Positions 17,075-26,672 of a stretch of 64,000 nt of DNA are shown here, piece after piece. A model generated the notes under the pieces. The model made no database searches and was not told where the DNA came from. It was given only the letters and a program-made list of their open reading frames with translations. The number at the start of each line of letters is the position of its first letter. The stretch's first letter is position 1. Origin of the DNA: Bacteroidota bacterium (GTDB lineage Bacteria; Bacteroidota; Ignavibacteria; Ignavibacteriales; Ignavibacteriaceae); the NCBI GenBank assembly GCA_022564295.1, contig JADFLR010000009.1, forward strand, positions 62,001-126,000, given 5' to 3'. Both the position numbers and the translations under genes were made by a program.

Positions 17075-19224
17075 TTTGTTAATTTTGTATATAGATGCAA
17101 GCGGGTATTTCCACCTTTTATACTATGATTTTTATTCGGGTACAGCATCAAATCAAATTGTTTGCCTTTTAACTGGAATTCCCTTACAATCTGCATTGTG
17201 TTCTGGTAATGAACATTGTCATCACCTGTGCCGTGTACAATTAATAAATTCCCTTTAAGATTTTCAGCATAAGTAAAAACACTCGAAGCTTTATAACCAT
17301 CCACATTATCATCAGGCATTCCCATATAACGCTCCGTCCATATTGCATCATATAAATGAAAATCGGAAACCGGTGCTACCGATACGCCGGTAGAAAAATA
17401 TTCATTTGCACGTGTCATCAGCATTAAGCATAAATATCCTCCGCCACTCCAACCCCAAAAGCCTATACGGTTCGCATCAACATAAGAAAGAGTAATTAAA
17501 TATTTTGCCGCTTCGATATGATCGTTAACAGACCATTTGCTTAAATCTTTGTACATAAGATTTTTTAGTGCTTTCCCCTGTCCTCCTGTCCCCCTGTTAT
17601 CAACGCAGAAAACTATATATCCTTTTTCTGTCATCATCTGGTGCCAAAGCTGCCTGGTTTCATCCCACTTATTTATTACTCTCTGAGACCCTGGGCCACC
17701 ATAACCATAAACCAGAACAGGGTACTTCTTACCAGGATCAAAATCGTGCGGCTTTATCATATAATAATTAAGCCTGAACTCATCTTTTGTTGTGAATGTT
17801 GAGAATTCCGGGTAGACCATATTTAAATTATTTAATGCAAGAAGATTATTTTCTCTCAGTTTCCTTATTAAGGTGCCATCAGCATTGTGCAAATAAGTTT
17901 TTGAGGGATGCCTCACGCTCGAAAACTCGTTAATGAAATATTTACAACCGGGAGAAAAATCCGCTGTATGCCACCCGGGATGATCAGAAACTTTCTGAAG
18001 ATTCTCGCCATTAAGTTTCACTCTGTAAATATGCTGCTCGAGTGGTGTATCTTTCTTACCGTAAAAATAAACCCAGCCCTCACTTTCGGAAACACCTTCA
18101 ACAGAAGTTATTTCCCAATCGCCTGAAGTAATGGGGTTAATTAATTTTCCCTTGTAATCATAAAGATAGGCATGCCTGTAACCACTTCTTTCGGTAACCC
18201 AGATTATAGAATCTTCCTTTCTGAGAAACTTTGCTTTTATCTTATCTACATCAATCCAGCAAGTGTCTGTATCAGTTATTATAGTTTTACCCTCACCGGT
18301 TTTTGTATCATTGATCATAAGCTCAAGATAATTTTGCAACCTGTTAAGTCTTAGAATAGCAAGTTTATCAGACGAGTTTGTCCAATAGATACGCGGTATA
18401 TAAATATCAATTTCCTCCCCGATGTCCATCCAATTAGTTTCACCGCTTACCAGGTTGAATACACCAATTTTAATAATCGAATTTTGTTCACCTGTTTTTG
18501 GATACTTGAGCGGAGTAACTTTATTGTATACAAACATTTCATCTATCATATAAAACTCTTTTACCCTTGTTTGATCGAATCTCCAGAAAGCAATTTTCTT
18601 TCCATCGGGTGACCAGCGCCAGGCATCAGCCAGCCCGAACTCTTCCTCATACACCCAGTCAAATTCACCATTAAGTATGTTCTCTGTTCCGTCAATTGTA
18701 ATCGCCCTTTCAATACCTGTGGCAAGTTCTGTGATGTAAATATTATGATTACGGACAAAACCAACCATACTGCCATCCGGCGAAAGTTTAACATTACGTA
18801 AATTGGGATCATTATTACCAACAGCGGTTATCGTTTTTAATTTAACATTGTAAAGATAAAATGGTGCTTGCCTTGAATGTCTCCATATTTCTTTTTCGGG
18901 TCCCTCAATTAAAAGAAATTCTCCATCATCTGTCCAGCTATAATCACTCATCTCTATCTGCTTCCCGTCAAACTTCAATTCGTTTCCCGCAACAACTAAA
19001 ACATTCTCACCGGATTCAACATCGTGATTGTAAATATCAAGTAGGTTGTAAATTTTGTTGTTCTCTGTGTGGGTAAAAGCCGAACCATCAGGCAGCCACT
19101 GAATGTTTTCTACTTCTTCTGAAATATATTTATCGGTTGAAAATATATCTTCCAGCGATAGTTGATTTTTCTGAGGATAACTACTGATAGTTAAAATTAA
19201 AAAAGAAAGTAAAAATATCTTCAC
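17053..19224 (-). CDS. Exported dipeptidyl peptidase IV (peptidase family S9B)
   Basis: The 723-residue serine peptidase removes N-terminal X-Pro/X-Ala dipeptides outside the cytoplasm. An N-terminal signal peptide (MKIFLLSFLILTISS) is followed by the eight-bladed propeller (about 25-460). This contains YEEEFGLADAWRWSPDG near residue 195, with the double glutamate that anchors the substrate amino terminus. The alpha/beta-hydrolase domain (about 470-720) has the triad Ser593 in GWSGGGY (usually GWSYGGY), Asp668 in GTGDDNVH and His700 in KNHSI. DUF885 lies immediately upstream on the same strand, so both peptidases may be expressed together for peptide feeding. Confidence 0.93.
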   Translation of the reverse strand: MKIFLLSFLILTISSYPQKNQLSLEDIFSTDKYISEEVENIQWLPDGSAFTHTENNKIYNLLDIYNHDVESGENVLVVAGNELKFDGKQIEMSDYSWTDDGEFLLIEGPEKEIWRHSRQAPFYLYNVKLKTITAVGNNDPNLRNVKLSPDGSMVGFVRNHNIYITELATGIERAITIDGTENILNGEFDWVYEEEFGLADAWRWSPDGKKIAFWRFDQTRVKEFYMIDEMFVYNKVTPLKYPKTGEQNSIIKIGVFNLVSGETNWMDIGEEIDIYIPRIYWTNSSDKLAILRLNRLQNYLELMINDTKTGEGKTIITDTDTCWIDVDKIKAKFLRKEDSIIWVTERSGYRHAYLYDYKGKLINPITSGDWEITSVEGVSESEGWVYFYGKKDTPLEQHIYRVKLNGENLQKVSDHPGWHTADFSPGCKYFINEFSSVRHPSKTYLHNADGTLIRKLRENNLLALNNLNMVYPEFSTFTTKDEFRLNYYMIKPHDFDPGKKYPVLVYGYGGPGSQRVINKWDETRQLWHQMMTEKGYIVFCVDNRGTGGQGKALKNLMYKDLSKWSVNDHIEAAKYLITLSYVDANRIGFWGWSGGGYLCLMLMTRANEYFSTGVSVAPVSDFHLYDAIWTERYMGMPDDNVDGYKASSVFTYAENLKGNLLIVHGTGDDNVHYQNTMQIVREFQLKGKQFDLMLYPNKNHSIKGGNTRLHLYTKLTNYFLRNL

Positions 19225-19287
19225 TATAAAATTCCTTTATAATTACTAAAAATATGTTGGATTAAACCCTACAAGATAATGTTATGA

Positions 19288-20964
19288 TTATTCTGGCCAC
19301 AGTTTTTCTATTTGGTCTTTTAAGTTAAGATATTCCCATCTTAATAATGCTATTGGAACGTTTCCGTTTAGAAGCATATAATCGTGGAATTCTTTAAGAT
19401 CAAAATCTTCACCTAAAAGAATTTTTGCTTCTGCAATTAGATTTAATATCTGAAGCTTGCCAATCTGATATGATATCGCCTGCCCGGGATTGTAAGCAAA
19501 GAACCCCGCCTCCTGTAATCCGGATGGCAAATCCATTGGAACTGTTGATGCGAGATATTTTCCTGCTTGTTCAATGGAGTAATTACCGATCGCAAGATTT
19601 ATATCAACATCAACACGCAAAGCACGTAGCCGCATAAAGCTGTATATTATTTCTCTCGTCTTGGGGCTATCATCAAACAAACCATATTGTAGTAAAAGTT
19701 CTTCTACGTAAAAGGCAATTCCTTCATTAGCACCGGAGTCAAAAAATCTTCTTCTAATCCGATCCGGATTTACCCAGGACAAAACAAGTTGAAGATAATG
19801 TCCGGGAACACCTTCGTGAAGTATAAGCGGGCGTGTATCTTTTGCAGTTGCAAGACTAAAGAAACCCATATTGAGCGAGGGTTCTGTAATATATCTTACA
19901 CCATCTTCATCCAATCTTGTTTCTGAAGTAAGATCATCGCGCACACCCATACTTACAGGAATAAGGTAAGGTGGAATCTTCACAAATCTATAATGCTGAA
20001 CCCAATCAGGAATTGTTAAAAGGTCTTTCTCTTGTATAAAATATCTAATTGCTTCTTCGTCCATTCTTTCTGTATCCATCTGTTCTTCAGCGTGGGAAAA
20101 TATTTGTAGCTCCGGTAAGTTTTTATTTCTCCCCTTTTCATAAATATCAAATGCAACCGACCTATCCCATTCCTGCTTACCCATAATTAATAGTTCTTCG
20201 GGAGTATAGGGAATCAAAGCTATGTTTTTCAAAAAGTATTCATATCCTTCTCTGCCAACATTGAACGATGTTTGCATATAGGGTTTCTTTACTTCAAGCC
20301 ACTCTCTATAATCCTCTAATGCCATTACAGCATGTTCCACAGCAGAATTTAATTGCGCATTTAAATCAACGGGGAACAACTCATTTAAAGCATCCCTCAT
20401 TTTATACAACCGTGGTTTAATATCTTTTAAGCTGCCCAAAGCAATATCAGCAAAAGAATTTACCGGTTCATTAAGATTTGTTTTTGCATACTGAATTGTT
20501 TTGTTGAAAGAGTTCAGCCGTAAAATAATATTTGCAGCACGCTTTCTGGTAATCGGAGAATAAATTAATAGAAGTTCATAAACCGCACCCAGAGTTTGAT
20601 GAACGTAAAAATCAGGATTACGATTTGGAAGTTTTAATATGTTCAATTCCCAGTTCACCCTTTCAACCGCAGAGTGAAGCAGTAGATAATCGACACTATC
20701 GGATTTGCTCCACCCGATACGCGGAAGATTTATCAGCTTGCTGCTGAATTCAATATATTTCTCCCTGTACTCAGCTAATGCCACCGGTGAATAATCAGGA
20801 ATCCATTTATCAGGTCTTTCAACCCTGGGAATATCATCCCCTGTTACTGGTTGAGTAATTACTCTCCAATTAAAAAACTCTTTTGCGAAGTTTTGTATTT
20901 CTACATTATTTTGTGATATGCCAAATTGCGGAATTAACAACAAGATTAATAAAAATATTTTCAT
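19288..20964 (-). CDS. Exported DUF885-family putative metallopeptidase
   Basis: The 558-residue protein has a signal peptide (MKIFLLILLLIPQFGIS) and a long alpha-helical body. The diagnostic DUF885 motif HEGVPGHYLQL lies near residue 390, with two histidines and a glutamate arranged as in HExxH-like metal sites, followed by the downstream NEGIAFYVEEL (glutamate ligand) near residue 425. Proteins of this family are predicted zinc carboxypeptidase-like enzymes, but few have been characterised. It shares strand and a 63-bp gap with the DPP-IV gene, which supports a joint role in extracellular peptide breakdown. Confidence 0.86.
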   Translation of the reverse strand: MKIFLLILLLIPQFGISQNNVEIQNFAKEFFNWRVITQPVTGDDIPRVERPDKWIPDYSPVALAEYREKYIEFSSKLINLPRIGWSKSDSVDYLLLHSAVERVNWELNILKLPNRNPDFYVHQTLGAVYELLLIYSPITRKRAANIILRLNSFNKTIQYAKTNLNEPVNSFADIALGSLKDIKPRLYKMRDALNELFPVDLNAQLNSAVEHAVMALEDYREWLEVKKPYMQTSFNVGREGYEYFLKNIALIPYTPEELLIMGKQEWDRSVAFDIYEKGRNKNLPELQIFSHAEEQMDTERMDEEAIRYFIQEKDLLTIPDWVQHYRFVKIPPYLIPVSMGVRDDLTSETRLDEDGVRYITEPSLNMGFFSLATAKDTRPLILHEGVPGHYLQLVLSWVNPDRIRRRFFDSGANEGIAFYVEELLLQYGLFDDSPKTREIIYSFMRLRALRVDVDINLAIGNYSIEQAGKYLASTVPMDLPSGLQEAGFFAYNPGQAISYQIGKLQILNLIAEAKILLGEDFDLKEFHDYMLLNGNVPIALLRWEYLNLKDQIEKLWPE

Positions 20965-21158
20965 GATTAGTTTCCATGTTATAGAATAGAAAGTTTATTC
21001 ACTATAATAATATAATTTGATTTATAATGCTTACACATTTGTTGATTTTTTTGAATAAAAAACAGTGCTGTTCTAAAATTCTGTTTTATTAATATTAATT
21101 GATTTGTATCTTCATTTTATCAAATTGAAATTGTAAACTAAAATTATAAAGGATTATT

Positions 21159-21554
21159 ATGAGCGAACAACAAAAGCCCGAGGTTGGTTCCTTAAGCTGG
21201 TTTGATTTGACAGTACCAAATGCAGAAGAAGTAAATGATTTTTATAGCAAAGTTATCGGCTGGAAATCTGAACCTGTACCAATGGAAAAGGGAAAGTATA
21301 ACGATTTTAATATGAAAGCCCCGGAGAGTGATTTAACTGTAACGGGTGTGTGCCATGCACAGGGTGTCAATAAAAATCTTCCTGCTCAATGGCTTCTTTA
21401 TTTTACGGTTAAAGAACTTGATAAAAGTATAGAAGAATGCAATGCAAGCGGAGGGAAGGTAATTGTTGAAGCTAAGGATATGGGAAACTACGGAAAATAT
21501 TGTGTTATAGAAGATCCGGCAGGTGCTGTTTGTGCGCTTTTTGAACCGGCGTAA
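21159..21554 (+). CDS. VOC-superfamily (glyoxalase-fold) protein
   Basis: The 131-residue protein has the two beta-alpha-beta-beta-beta modules of the vicinal oxygen chelate fold. The first starts with VGSLSWFDLTVPNAEEVNDFY and the second with WLLYFTVKELDKSIEECNASGG, ending GKYCVIEDPAGAVCALFEP, a usual closing strand. The substrate cannot be deduced: members include glyoxalases, dioxygenases and binding proteins. It stands alone before the aromatic fusion gene. Confidence 0.88.
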   Translation: MSEQQKPEVGSLSWFDLTVPNAEEVNDFYSKVIGWKSEPVPMEKGKYNDFNMKAPESDLTVTGVCHAQGVNKNLPAQWLLYFTVKELDKSIEECNASGGKVIVEAKDMGNYGKYCVIEDPAGAVCALFEPA

Positions 21555-21669
21555 AACCATTCTTTAAACTATGCGGATTAAAAAAAATAAAATGCAGTTA
21601 ATGTTATTGATTTCCACGATTAACTCTTGCATATTCACACATTAATTTATTTAACTTTTTTAATTAGAA

Positions 21670-23688
21670 ATGGAAGAACAGCGTAAAATAATAAGCAAAA
21701 TTGATTCTGAGATTATAAAGCTGCTGGCTGAACGCAGAGATTTGAGCCGGGAAATCATCAGCCTGAAAAACGAGAACCAAAGTTTGATCCGTGATAAATC
21801 ACGCGAGAAAGAACTGCTTACTAAACTGGTTGAACTGGGGAAAAAAGCCGGGCTTGATTCTTACTTTGTTACAAAAGTATTTCACGAAATAATTGATGAT
21901 TCCATTCAACTTCAGAATAAAATTGTGCTGGACAAAGATAATCTCGATTCATCATCAACAAGCAAAGTTGTTGCAATTCAGGGAATAGAGGGTTCTTACA
22001 GTTATCTTGCCTCACAAAAGTTTTTCGGTGAATCAAAAGATGAAATAGCTTTTAAATATAAAGAGAGTTTTGAAGATGTTGTAAAAGCAGTAGAAAGTGA
22101 TGAAGCCGATTATGCCATGCTGCCGGTTGAAAACACAACTTCAGGGAGCATAAATGATGTTTATGATGCAATTATCGGTTCGCAGCTTTCAATTGTCGGA
22201 GAGGAAATTTTTCATGTTAAACATTGCCTTGTTGGCATTAATGAAATAGCGCTAAATAAAATTAAAAAAATATACACACATATTCAGGCAGCCAGACAAT
22301 GCAATAAATTTTTATCTGGGATTAAAAGTGCTTCTGTTGAATACTTTATTGATACGGCTCAATCCGTTCAGAAAATAAAGGAAGAAAAGAATCCGCATTA
22401 TGCAGCCGTTGCAAGTGAGGAAGCTGCGGATTTATATGATGTAATAATCCTGAGAGAAAACATTGCCAATCAACCGGGAAACTTTACAAGATTTTTAGTA
22501 TGTGCAAATGAACCAATCACTGTAGACACAAGAATACCCGCCAAAACATCCTTAATTATGGCAACATCTCATAAACCCGGATCGCTTGTGGAAGCATTAT
22601 CAATATTCCGCGATCTCGGAATAAACATGACGAAGCTGCAATCCAGACCTATTATCGGAAACCCATGGGAAGAAATGTTTTATCTCGATTTTATCGGTAA
22701 CGCAAAAGATAGTAATGTTAAGCAATTGTTAGATAAGCTGGGAAAACATGTCCGTTTTTTAAGGGTGCTGGGATGTTATCCAAGCAAAGATGTTGATAGA
22801 ATAAAAGTAAATGTTCCCCTTCAAACCGAAGAAGAAATTCAGCAGGATGAGGCGACACCACCATCTAAAGAAAAAGAGAGCAAACCAAAAGCAAAAGTAA
22901 GTTATAAACTTGCAAGCAGAGAATATAAAAGCGATGACACGTTAGTGAAAGCAGGTAATGTTACAATAGGTGGGGATAACTTTGTTGTGATTGCCGGTCC
23001 ATGTTCGGTAGAATCGAAAGAACAAATAATGGCTTGTGCAAGAGAAGCAAAAGAAAACTATGCACAAATTTTAAGAGGCGGATGTTTCAAACCGCGCACA
23101 TCTCCTTACAGTTTTCAGGGGCTTGGTTATGATGCGCTGAAATATTTAAAAGATGCTGGGAGAGCTTATGAGCTGCCCGTAATAACAGAAGTTTTAACTA
23201 TCAACCAGGTTAGCCGTGTTGCAGAACATTCTGACATTCTTCAGGTGGGAGCAAGAAATATGCAAAACTTTGCTCTGCTTTCGGAAGTTGGAAAATCACT
23301 CCGGCCAGTAATGCTTCAAAGAGGAATGATGTCTTCACTTGATGAATTGTTAAATGCCGCCGAGTATATTCTTGCAAAAGGAAACAGGCAGGTTATTCTT
23401 TGCGAAAGAGGAATACGAACTTTTGAAACAGCCACACGAAATACTCTTGATCTTGGAGCAATTCCCGTACTTAAAGAGCAAACTCATTTACCTATAATTG
23501 TTGATCCTTCGCATGCAATGGGACAAAGAGATAAGGTTATTCCTCTTGCAAAAGCTGCAAAAGCAGTTGGGGCACATGGAATAATGGTTGAAATACATCC
23601 CGAGCCTGATAATGCATTGAGCGACGGACCGCAATCTCTTTACTTCAATCAATTTAAAAATTTAATGAGTGAACTTGCAAAGATGTAA
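21670..23688 (+). CDS. pheA: Three-part fusion: chorismate mutase, prephenate dehydratase (ACT) and DAHP synthase
   Basis: This single 672-residue polypeptide carries the first step of the shikimate pathway and the two steps that commit chorismate to phenylalanine. Residues 1-90 are an AroQ-type chorismate mutase (ISKIDSEIIKLLAERRDLS). Residues 99-285 are prephenate dehydratase with the catalytic NFTRF motif at 271-275. An ACT domain at about 291-368 has QSRPI at 324-328 (the ESRP phenylalanine-binding loop). After a charged linker (about 380-425), a class I type-beta DAHP synthase starts at IAGPCSVESKE (441-451) and contains RGGCFKPRTSPYSFQGLG. The fusion could let phenylalanine bound at ACT also restrain DAHP synthase. 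Confidence 0.94.
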   Translation: MEEQRKIISKIDSEIIKLLAERRDLSREIISLKNENQSLIRDKSREKELLTKLVELGKKAGLDSYFVTKVFHEIIDDSIQLQNKIVLDKDNLDSSSTSKVVAIQGIEGSYSYLASQKFFGESKDEIAFKYKESFEDVVKAVESDEADYAMLPVENTTSGSINDVYDAIIGSQLSIVGEEIFHVKHCLVGINEIALNKIKKIYTHIQAARQCNKFLSGIKSASVEYFIDTAQSVQKIKEEKNPHYAAVASEEAADLYDVIILRENIANQPGNFTRFLVCANEPITVDTRIPAKTSLIMATSHKPGSLVEALSIFRDLGINMTKLQSRPIIGNPWEEMFYLDFIGNAKDSNVKQLLDKLGKHVRFLRVLGCYPSKDVDRIKVNVPLQTEEEIQQDEATPPSKEKESKPKAKVSYKLASREYKSDDTLVKAGNVTIGGDNFVVIAGPCSVESKEQIMACAREAKENYAQILRGGCFKPRTSPYSFQGLGYDALKYLKDAGRAYELPVITEVLTINQVSRVAEHSDILQVGARNMQNFALLSEVGKSLRPVMLQRGMMSSLDELLNAAEYILAKGNRQVILCERGIRTFETATRNTLDLGAIPVLKEQTHLPIIVDPSHAMGQRDKVIPLAKAAKAVGAHGIMVEIHPEPDNALSDGPQSLYFNQFKNLMSELAKM

Positions 23689-23747
23689 GTGAGGATTCTC
23701 TTTCTTCATTTAATATTAGACTCAAAAAAATTTAATCTTGCTTTGTT

Positions 23748-23936
23748 TTTCATGTGTTTATATTTCCAATCTCCACCGTGTCAGGGTATGAATGTATGTC
23801 TGTATGCCTGCCCGGCTTTTGACGGGATTGCATGTAATAAATCCGGCAGCTGCCGCATGGAAACTAATTGATAATCTTTATCAATTATTTCTCATACATT
23901 CATGCAACCATGCATCCAAATATATTCCCATAACGT
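23748..23936. repeat. Diverged intergenic repeat, copy A
   Basis: Most of the 378-bp gap after the fusion gene resembles the segment at 27632-27775. Shared pieces occur in the same order: ATGTTTATATTTCnAATnTC or close to it, GTATGAATGnATGnCTGTAT, TAATnnATCCG, TGATAATCTTT-like, and AACCATGCATCCA. A perfect 7-3-7 inverted repeat TTGATAATCTTTATCAA is present only in this copy. No reading frame is conserved, so it looks like a dispersed noncoding element. Confidence 0.5.
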
Positions 23937-24066
23937 TTCATCTTAACTAATAATAACATCACTCCGCTGAAATTGTTGTTTTAAAGTGCTTCAAATTTCA
24001 AATATGGTGGAAGGAATGATTTTTGACGTTCAACGTATTATTTAATCAATAATCCCGGTTTTTCAA

Positions 24067-24441
24067 ATGAAAACTTTCATTATCCTCCTCATTCTTGGTA
24101 CTGCCGGTTATTTTGGCTATCAGGAATATTTGGATTTATCCAGAACAGTAGAAATTACAGGTAACATTCAGGTATCTCAACAAGGTAATTTTAATATTAA
24201 TGCTCCACAATTAGGCGGGGACCTTTATATGGCAACTATTCGTGGAACAGCAAAAAACACAAGCAATAAACCGATAAAGAATATATTAATTAAGTATAAA
24301 GTTGCCGGAATAAGCACCAGCGCAATGATATTTGATTTAGGACCCCAACAGCAATTAGATTTTACTACCAAAGGTGTAAAAACACCCGGCAAGCATCCTT
24401 CATTCTATCTCGAAAATGTACTATTCGAAGAATCTGATTAA
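24067..24441 (+). CDS. Small membrane-anchored protein with an extracytoplasmic beta domain
   Basis: The 124-residue protein has an N-terminal signal or anchor helix (MKTFIILLILGTAGYFGY) and an all-beta remainder. That part contains GDLYMATIRGTAKNTSNKPI followed by a strand pair ending DFTTKGVKTPGKHPSFYLEN. The G-x-x-K-N-x-S-x-x-x-I pattern recalls FxLYD-type domains that stabilise surface or envelope proteins, but the match is weak. It precedes an SDR gene by 43 bp. No specific function is claimed. Confidence 0.65.
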   Translation: MKTFIILLILGTAGYFGYQEYLDLSRTVEITGNIQVSQQGNFNINAPQLGGDLYMATIRGTAKNTSNKPIKNILIKYKVAGISTSAMIFDLGPQQQLDFTTKGVKTPGKHPSFYLENVLFEESD

Positions 24442-24484
24442 ATTAGAAAAGTGAATATTAATCACTTCTAATTAAATCGGATTT

Positions 24485-25300
24485 ATGGAAAACAAAATTG
24501 TATTAATAACCGGTGCAACGGATGGCATTGGCAAGCAAACAGCTTATGAGCTTGCTGATAAAAATGCAACTGTTATTTTGCATGGCAGAAATAAGGGGCG
24601 GCTCTTAAAAACACAGGAAGAAATTTCCCATCTAACAAACAACAACAATATTAGTATTGTTACAGCCAACCTATCTTCGCTAAAACACGTGCGTTTATTT
24701 GCAGAGGAAATAAAAACAAAATTTAAACAACTTGATGTACTTATAAACAACGCCGGTGTTTATATGAAAACCCGCGTGCTTACCGAAGATGGTTTTGAAA
24801 CAACCTTTGCTGTTAATCATCTTGCTCCTCTTCTTTTAACAAATCTTCTTCTCAACCTCTTAAAGCAAAGCAGATCCGCAAGAATTATAAATGTGAGTTC
24901 AATTGCACACACAAGAGCACAGTTAGCTTTTGAAAATCTTAACAGCGAAAAACATTTTGATGCTTACAATGCTTATGCGGTTTCAAAACTCGCAAATGTT
25001 TTATTTACTTATAAACTTGCAGATCAATTAAAAAACGACAGCGTTACTGTTAATGCACTTCATCCCGGTGTAATTAGTACAAAATTATTACATGCCGGTT
25101 TTAATATCGGAGGTGCCCCTGTTAAAGAAGGTGCTGCAACTTCTGTTTATCTTGCCTCATCAAACGAAGTTGAAAATGTATCGGGCAAGTATTTTGAAAG
25201 GATGGAAGACGTTGCTTCTTCTGATGATAGTTATAATAAAGAAAATCAGAAAAAGATGTGGAATGTAAGTTCACAAATGATTGGTCTAAATCCGGAGTGA
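24485..25300 (+). CDS. Short-chain dehydrogenase/reductase (SDR), retinol-dehydrogenase-like
   Basis: The 271-residue classical SDR has the nucleotide-binding TGATDGIG at residues 8-15, NNAGVYM near 88, the catalytic serine in INVSSIAH near 138, and the YxxxK pair in AYNAYAVSKLANVLF near 160-174. The arginine in HGRNKGR after the second strand suggests NADP(H) preference. The order of motifs and the PGVISTKLL segment resemble the retinol dehydrogenase/WW-oxidoreductase group. The substrate is not predictable. Its stop codon touches the start of the next gene, so the two are translationally coupled. Confidence 0.92.
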   Translation: MENKIVLITGATDGIGKQTAYELADKNATVILHGRNKGRLLKTQEEISHLTNNNNISIVTANLSSLKHVRLFAEEIKTKFKQLDVLINNAGVYMKTRVLTEDGFETTFAVNHLAPLLLTNLLLNLLKQSRSARIINVSSIAHTRAQLAFENLNSEKHFDAYNAYAVSKLANVLFTYKLADQLKNDSVTVNALHPGVISTKLLHAGFNIGGAPVKEGAATSVYLASSNEVENVSGKYFERMEDVASSDDSYNKENQKKMWNVSSQMIGLNPE

Positions 25301-25302
25301 TT

Positions 25303-25617
25303 TTGAAGAAAAATATTTTCGATAACATCCCTTCGAACATTCCCGAAGAAATTATTGAAACTTTAGTTGATAGTGATGGAATAAAAGTAGAACGTATTAT
25401 TTCAAGAGGACATGTTTCCCCCAAAGATTTTTGGTACGATCAGGATAAAAATGAATTTGTGATTTTGCTGAAAGGAAGTGCGAAGCTTCTCTTCGACAAT
25501 GATGAGCATATAATATTAAGTGCGGGCGATTATTTAAATATTCCCGCACATAAAAAACACCGTGTTGAATGGACAGACCCCGAAACTGAAACTATCTGGA
25601 TCGCAATTTTTTATTGA
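25303..25617 (+). CDS. Small cupin-domain protein
   Basis: The single cupin barrel has the motifs EFVILLKGSAKLLFDNDEH and AGDYLNIPAHKKHRVEWTDP; the latter is the second cupin motif G(D)xxxIPxxxxHR with a metal-type histidine. I place the start at the TTG at 25303, because GGAG lies 5 nt before it inside the SDR stop region. A GTG at 25297, or an ATG at 25258 overlapping the SDR gene, are alternatives. It ends 7 bp inside the convergent DUF3179 gene. It may act on the same substrate as the SDR. Confidence 0.82.
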   Translation: MKKNIFDNIPSNIPEEIIETLVDSDGIKVERIISRGHVSPKDFWYDQDKNEFVILLKGSAKLLFDNDEHIILSAGDYLNIPAHKKHRVEWTDPETETIWIAIFY

Positions 25618-26660
25618 GCGATTAATGAATTGGGATAAAATGCAGCCCATGCAAACCAGTAGGCAATAAATGCCTTCGCTTGCTGTAAACTCTCACCTGC
25701 TCTTGGTCCTTCAATCGCTTCACCGAATATATTCCATTTGGTTCCTTCATTATCCATCATAACCAGCGGCAGTTCACCTTGAGTAATTGTAAATTCCAAA
25801 GTGGTTCCGTCATCTAATTTTCTTTTATAAGCCGCAGCAAAATTCTTCCCGCTGCTTCCTATTACAACAAATTCATCTCCGCCGAAAGATACATTTTCAA
25901 TCGAAATCTCCGTTGAAAATGAGTTTATTACAAATGCCATCGTTTGTCTTCCTACAATCAAACCGAGAACACGCTCTTTTTTCTGCAGACGGTTGTCTTC
26001 ATTACTAACAGGAAAAATTAGATCATCATTTGTTTTATATCCTCCATAGGGATAAACACCATACTGTCTGCCAAAACCCGTATTGGTAGATAAAAGTTTT
26101 GAGGTCGGATACATTTCACGCCAGGTTTTATAAGTTGTTTCAATTATCTTGCTTGTTTCAATTTCATTCCCTATCAACGAACCGTTAACACATAGCAGTT
26201 TCATCTGCGACCAATTGCTGTTGCTTCCTCTGTCATAAGGAATAAGATTAGAGTTGAACAATAAACCCGATACGCCGAATTCTGAATTTGAAACGACGCC
26301 CTGTCTTTTCCATGCTATTGCTGAGCCGGTTAACGGACAATAAGTAATTGCTGTTTTTTGTCCGCTAATATCATCGTTCACTATTTCATGCCAATCAAGA
26401 ATCGGATGGGGATATACTTTTATCGTTCCGCCAATTTTAATTCCGATAACCAAATCATCATCCAGCAAATAAGAAGCATCGTTAACATTTGTGAATTGCG
26501 GATTATCTACAGATGGAATGCCATCTTTTCCCGGGCCGCCGTCAAATATCTCATCTTTTTTGATAAGCCATTCACCTGATATATCTGCATTATCAACAGT
26601 ATCGCAACTGTTAAGATAGAAAGCTAATGCAATGAGTGAAATTATTTTTGTTACTTTCAT
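25611..26660 (-). CDS. DUF3179-domain lipoprotein
   Basis: The 349-residue protein has a lipoprotein signal peptide with lipobox LNSC (cysteine near residue 19). The DUF3179 core is recognisable from GIKIGGTIKVYPHPILDWHE, then TAITYCPLTGSAIAWKR, and later VLGLIVGRQTMAFVINSF and TLEFTITQGELPLVMMDNEG. The family is common in marine and environmental bacteria and has no agreed function. The gene is 12 bp downstream of the outer-membrane protein gene 26673-27632 and surely in the same transcript, so the two products may form an envelope pair. Confidence 0.87.
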   Translation of the reverse strand: MKVTKIISLIALAFYLNSCDTVDNADISGEWLIKKDEIFDGGPGKDGIPSVDNPQFTNVNDASYLLDDDLVIGIKIGGTIKVYPHPILDWHEIVNDDISGQKTAITYCPLTGSAIAWKRQGVVSNSEFGVSGLLFNSNLIPYDRGSNSNWSQMKLLCVNGSLIGNEIETSKIIETTYKTWREMYPTSKLLSTNTGFGRQYGVYPYGGYKTNDDLIFPVSNEDNRLQKKERVLGLIVGRQTMAFVINSFSTEISIENVSFGGDEFVVIGSSGKNFAAAYKRKLDDGTTLEFTITQGELPLVMMDNEGTKWNIFGEAIEGPRAGESLQQAKAFIAYWFAWAAFYPNSLIAQ

Positions 26661-26672
26661 TATTAACTCCTT

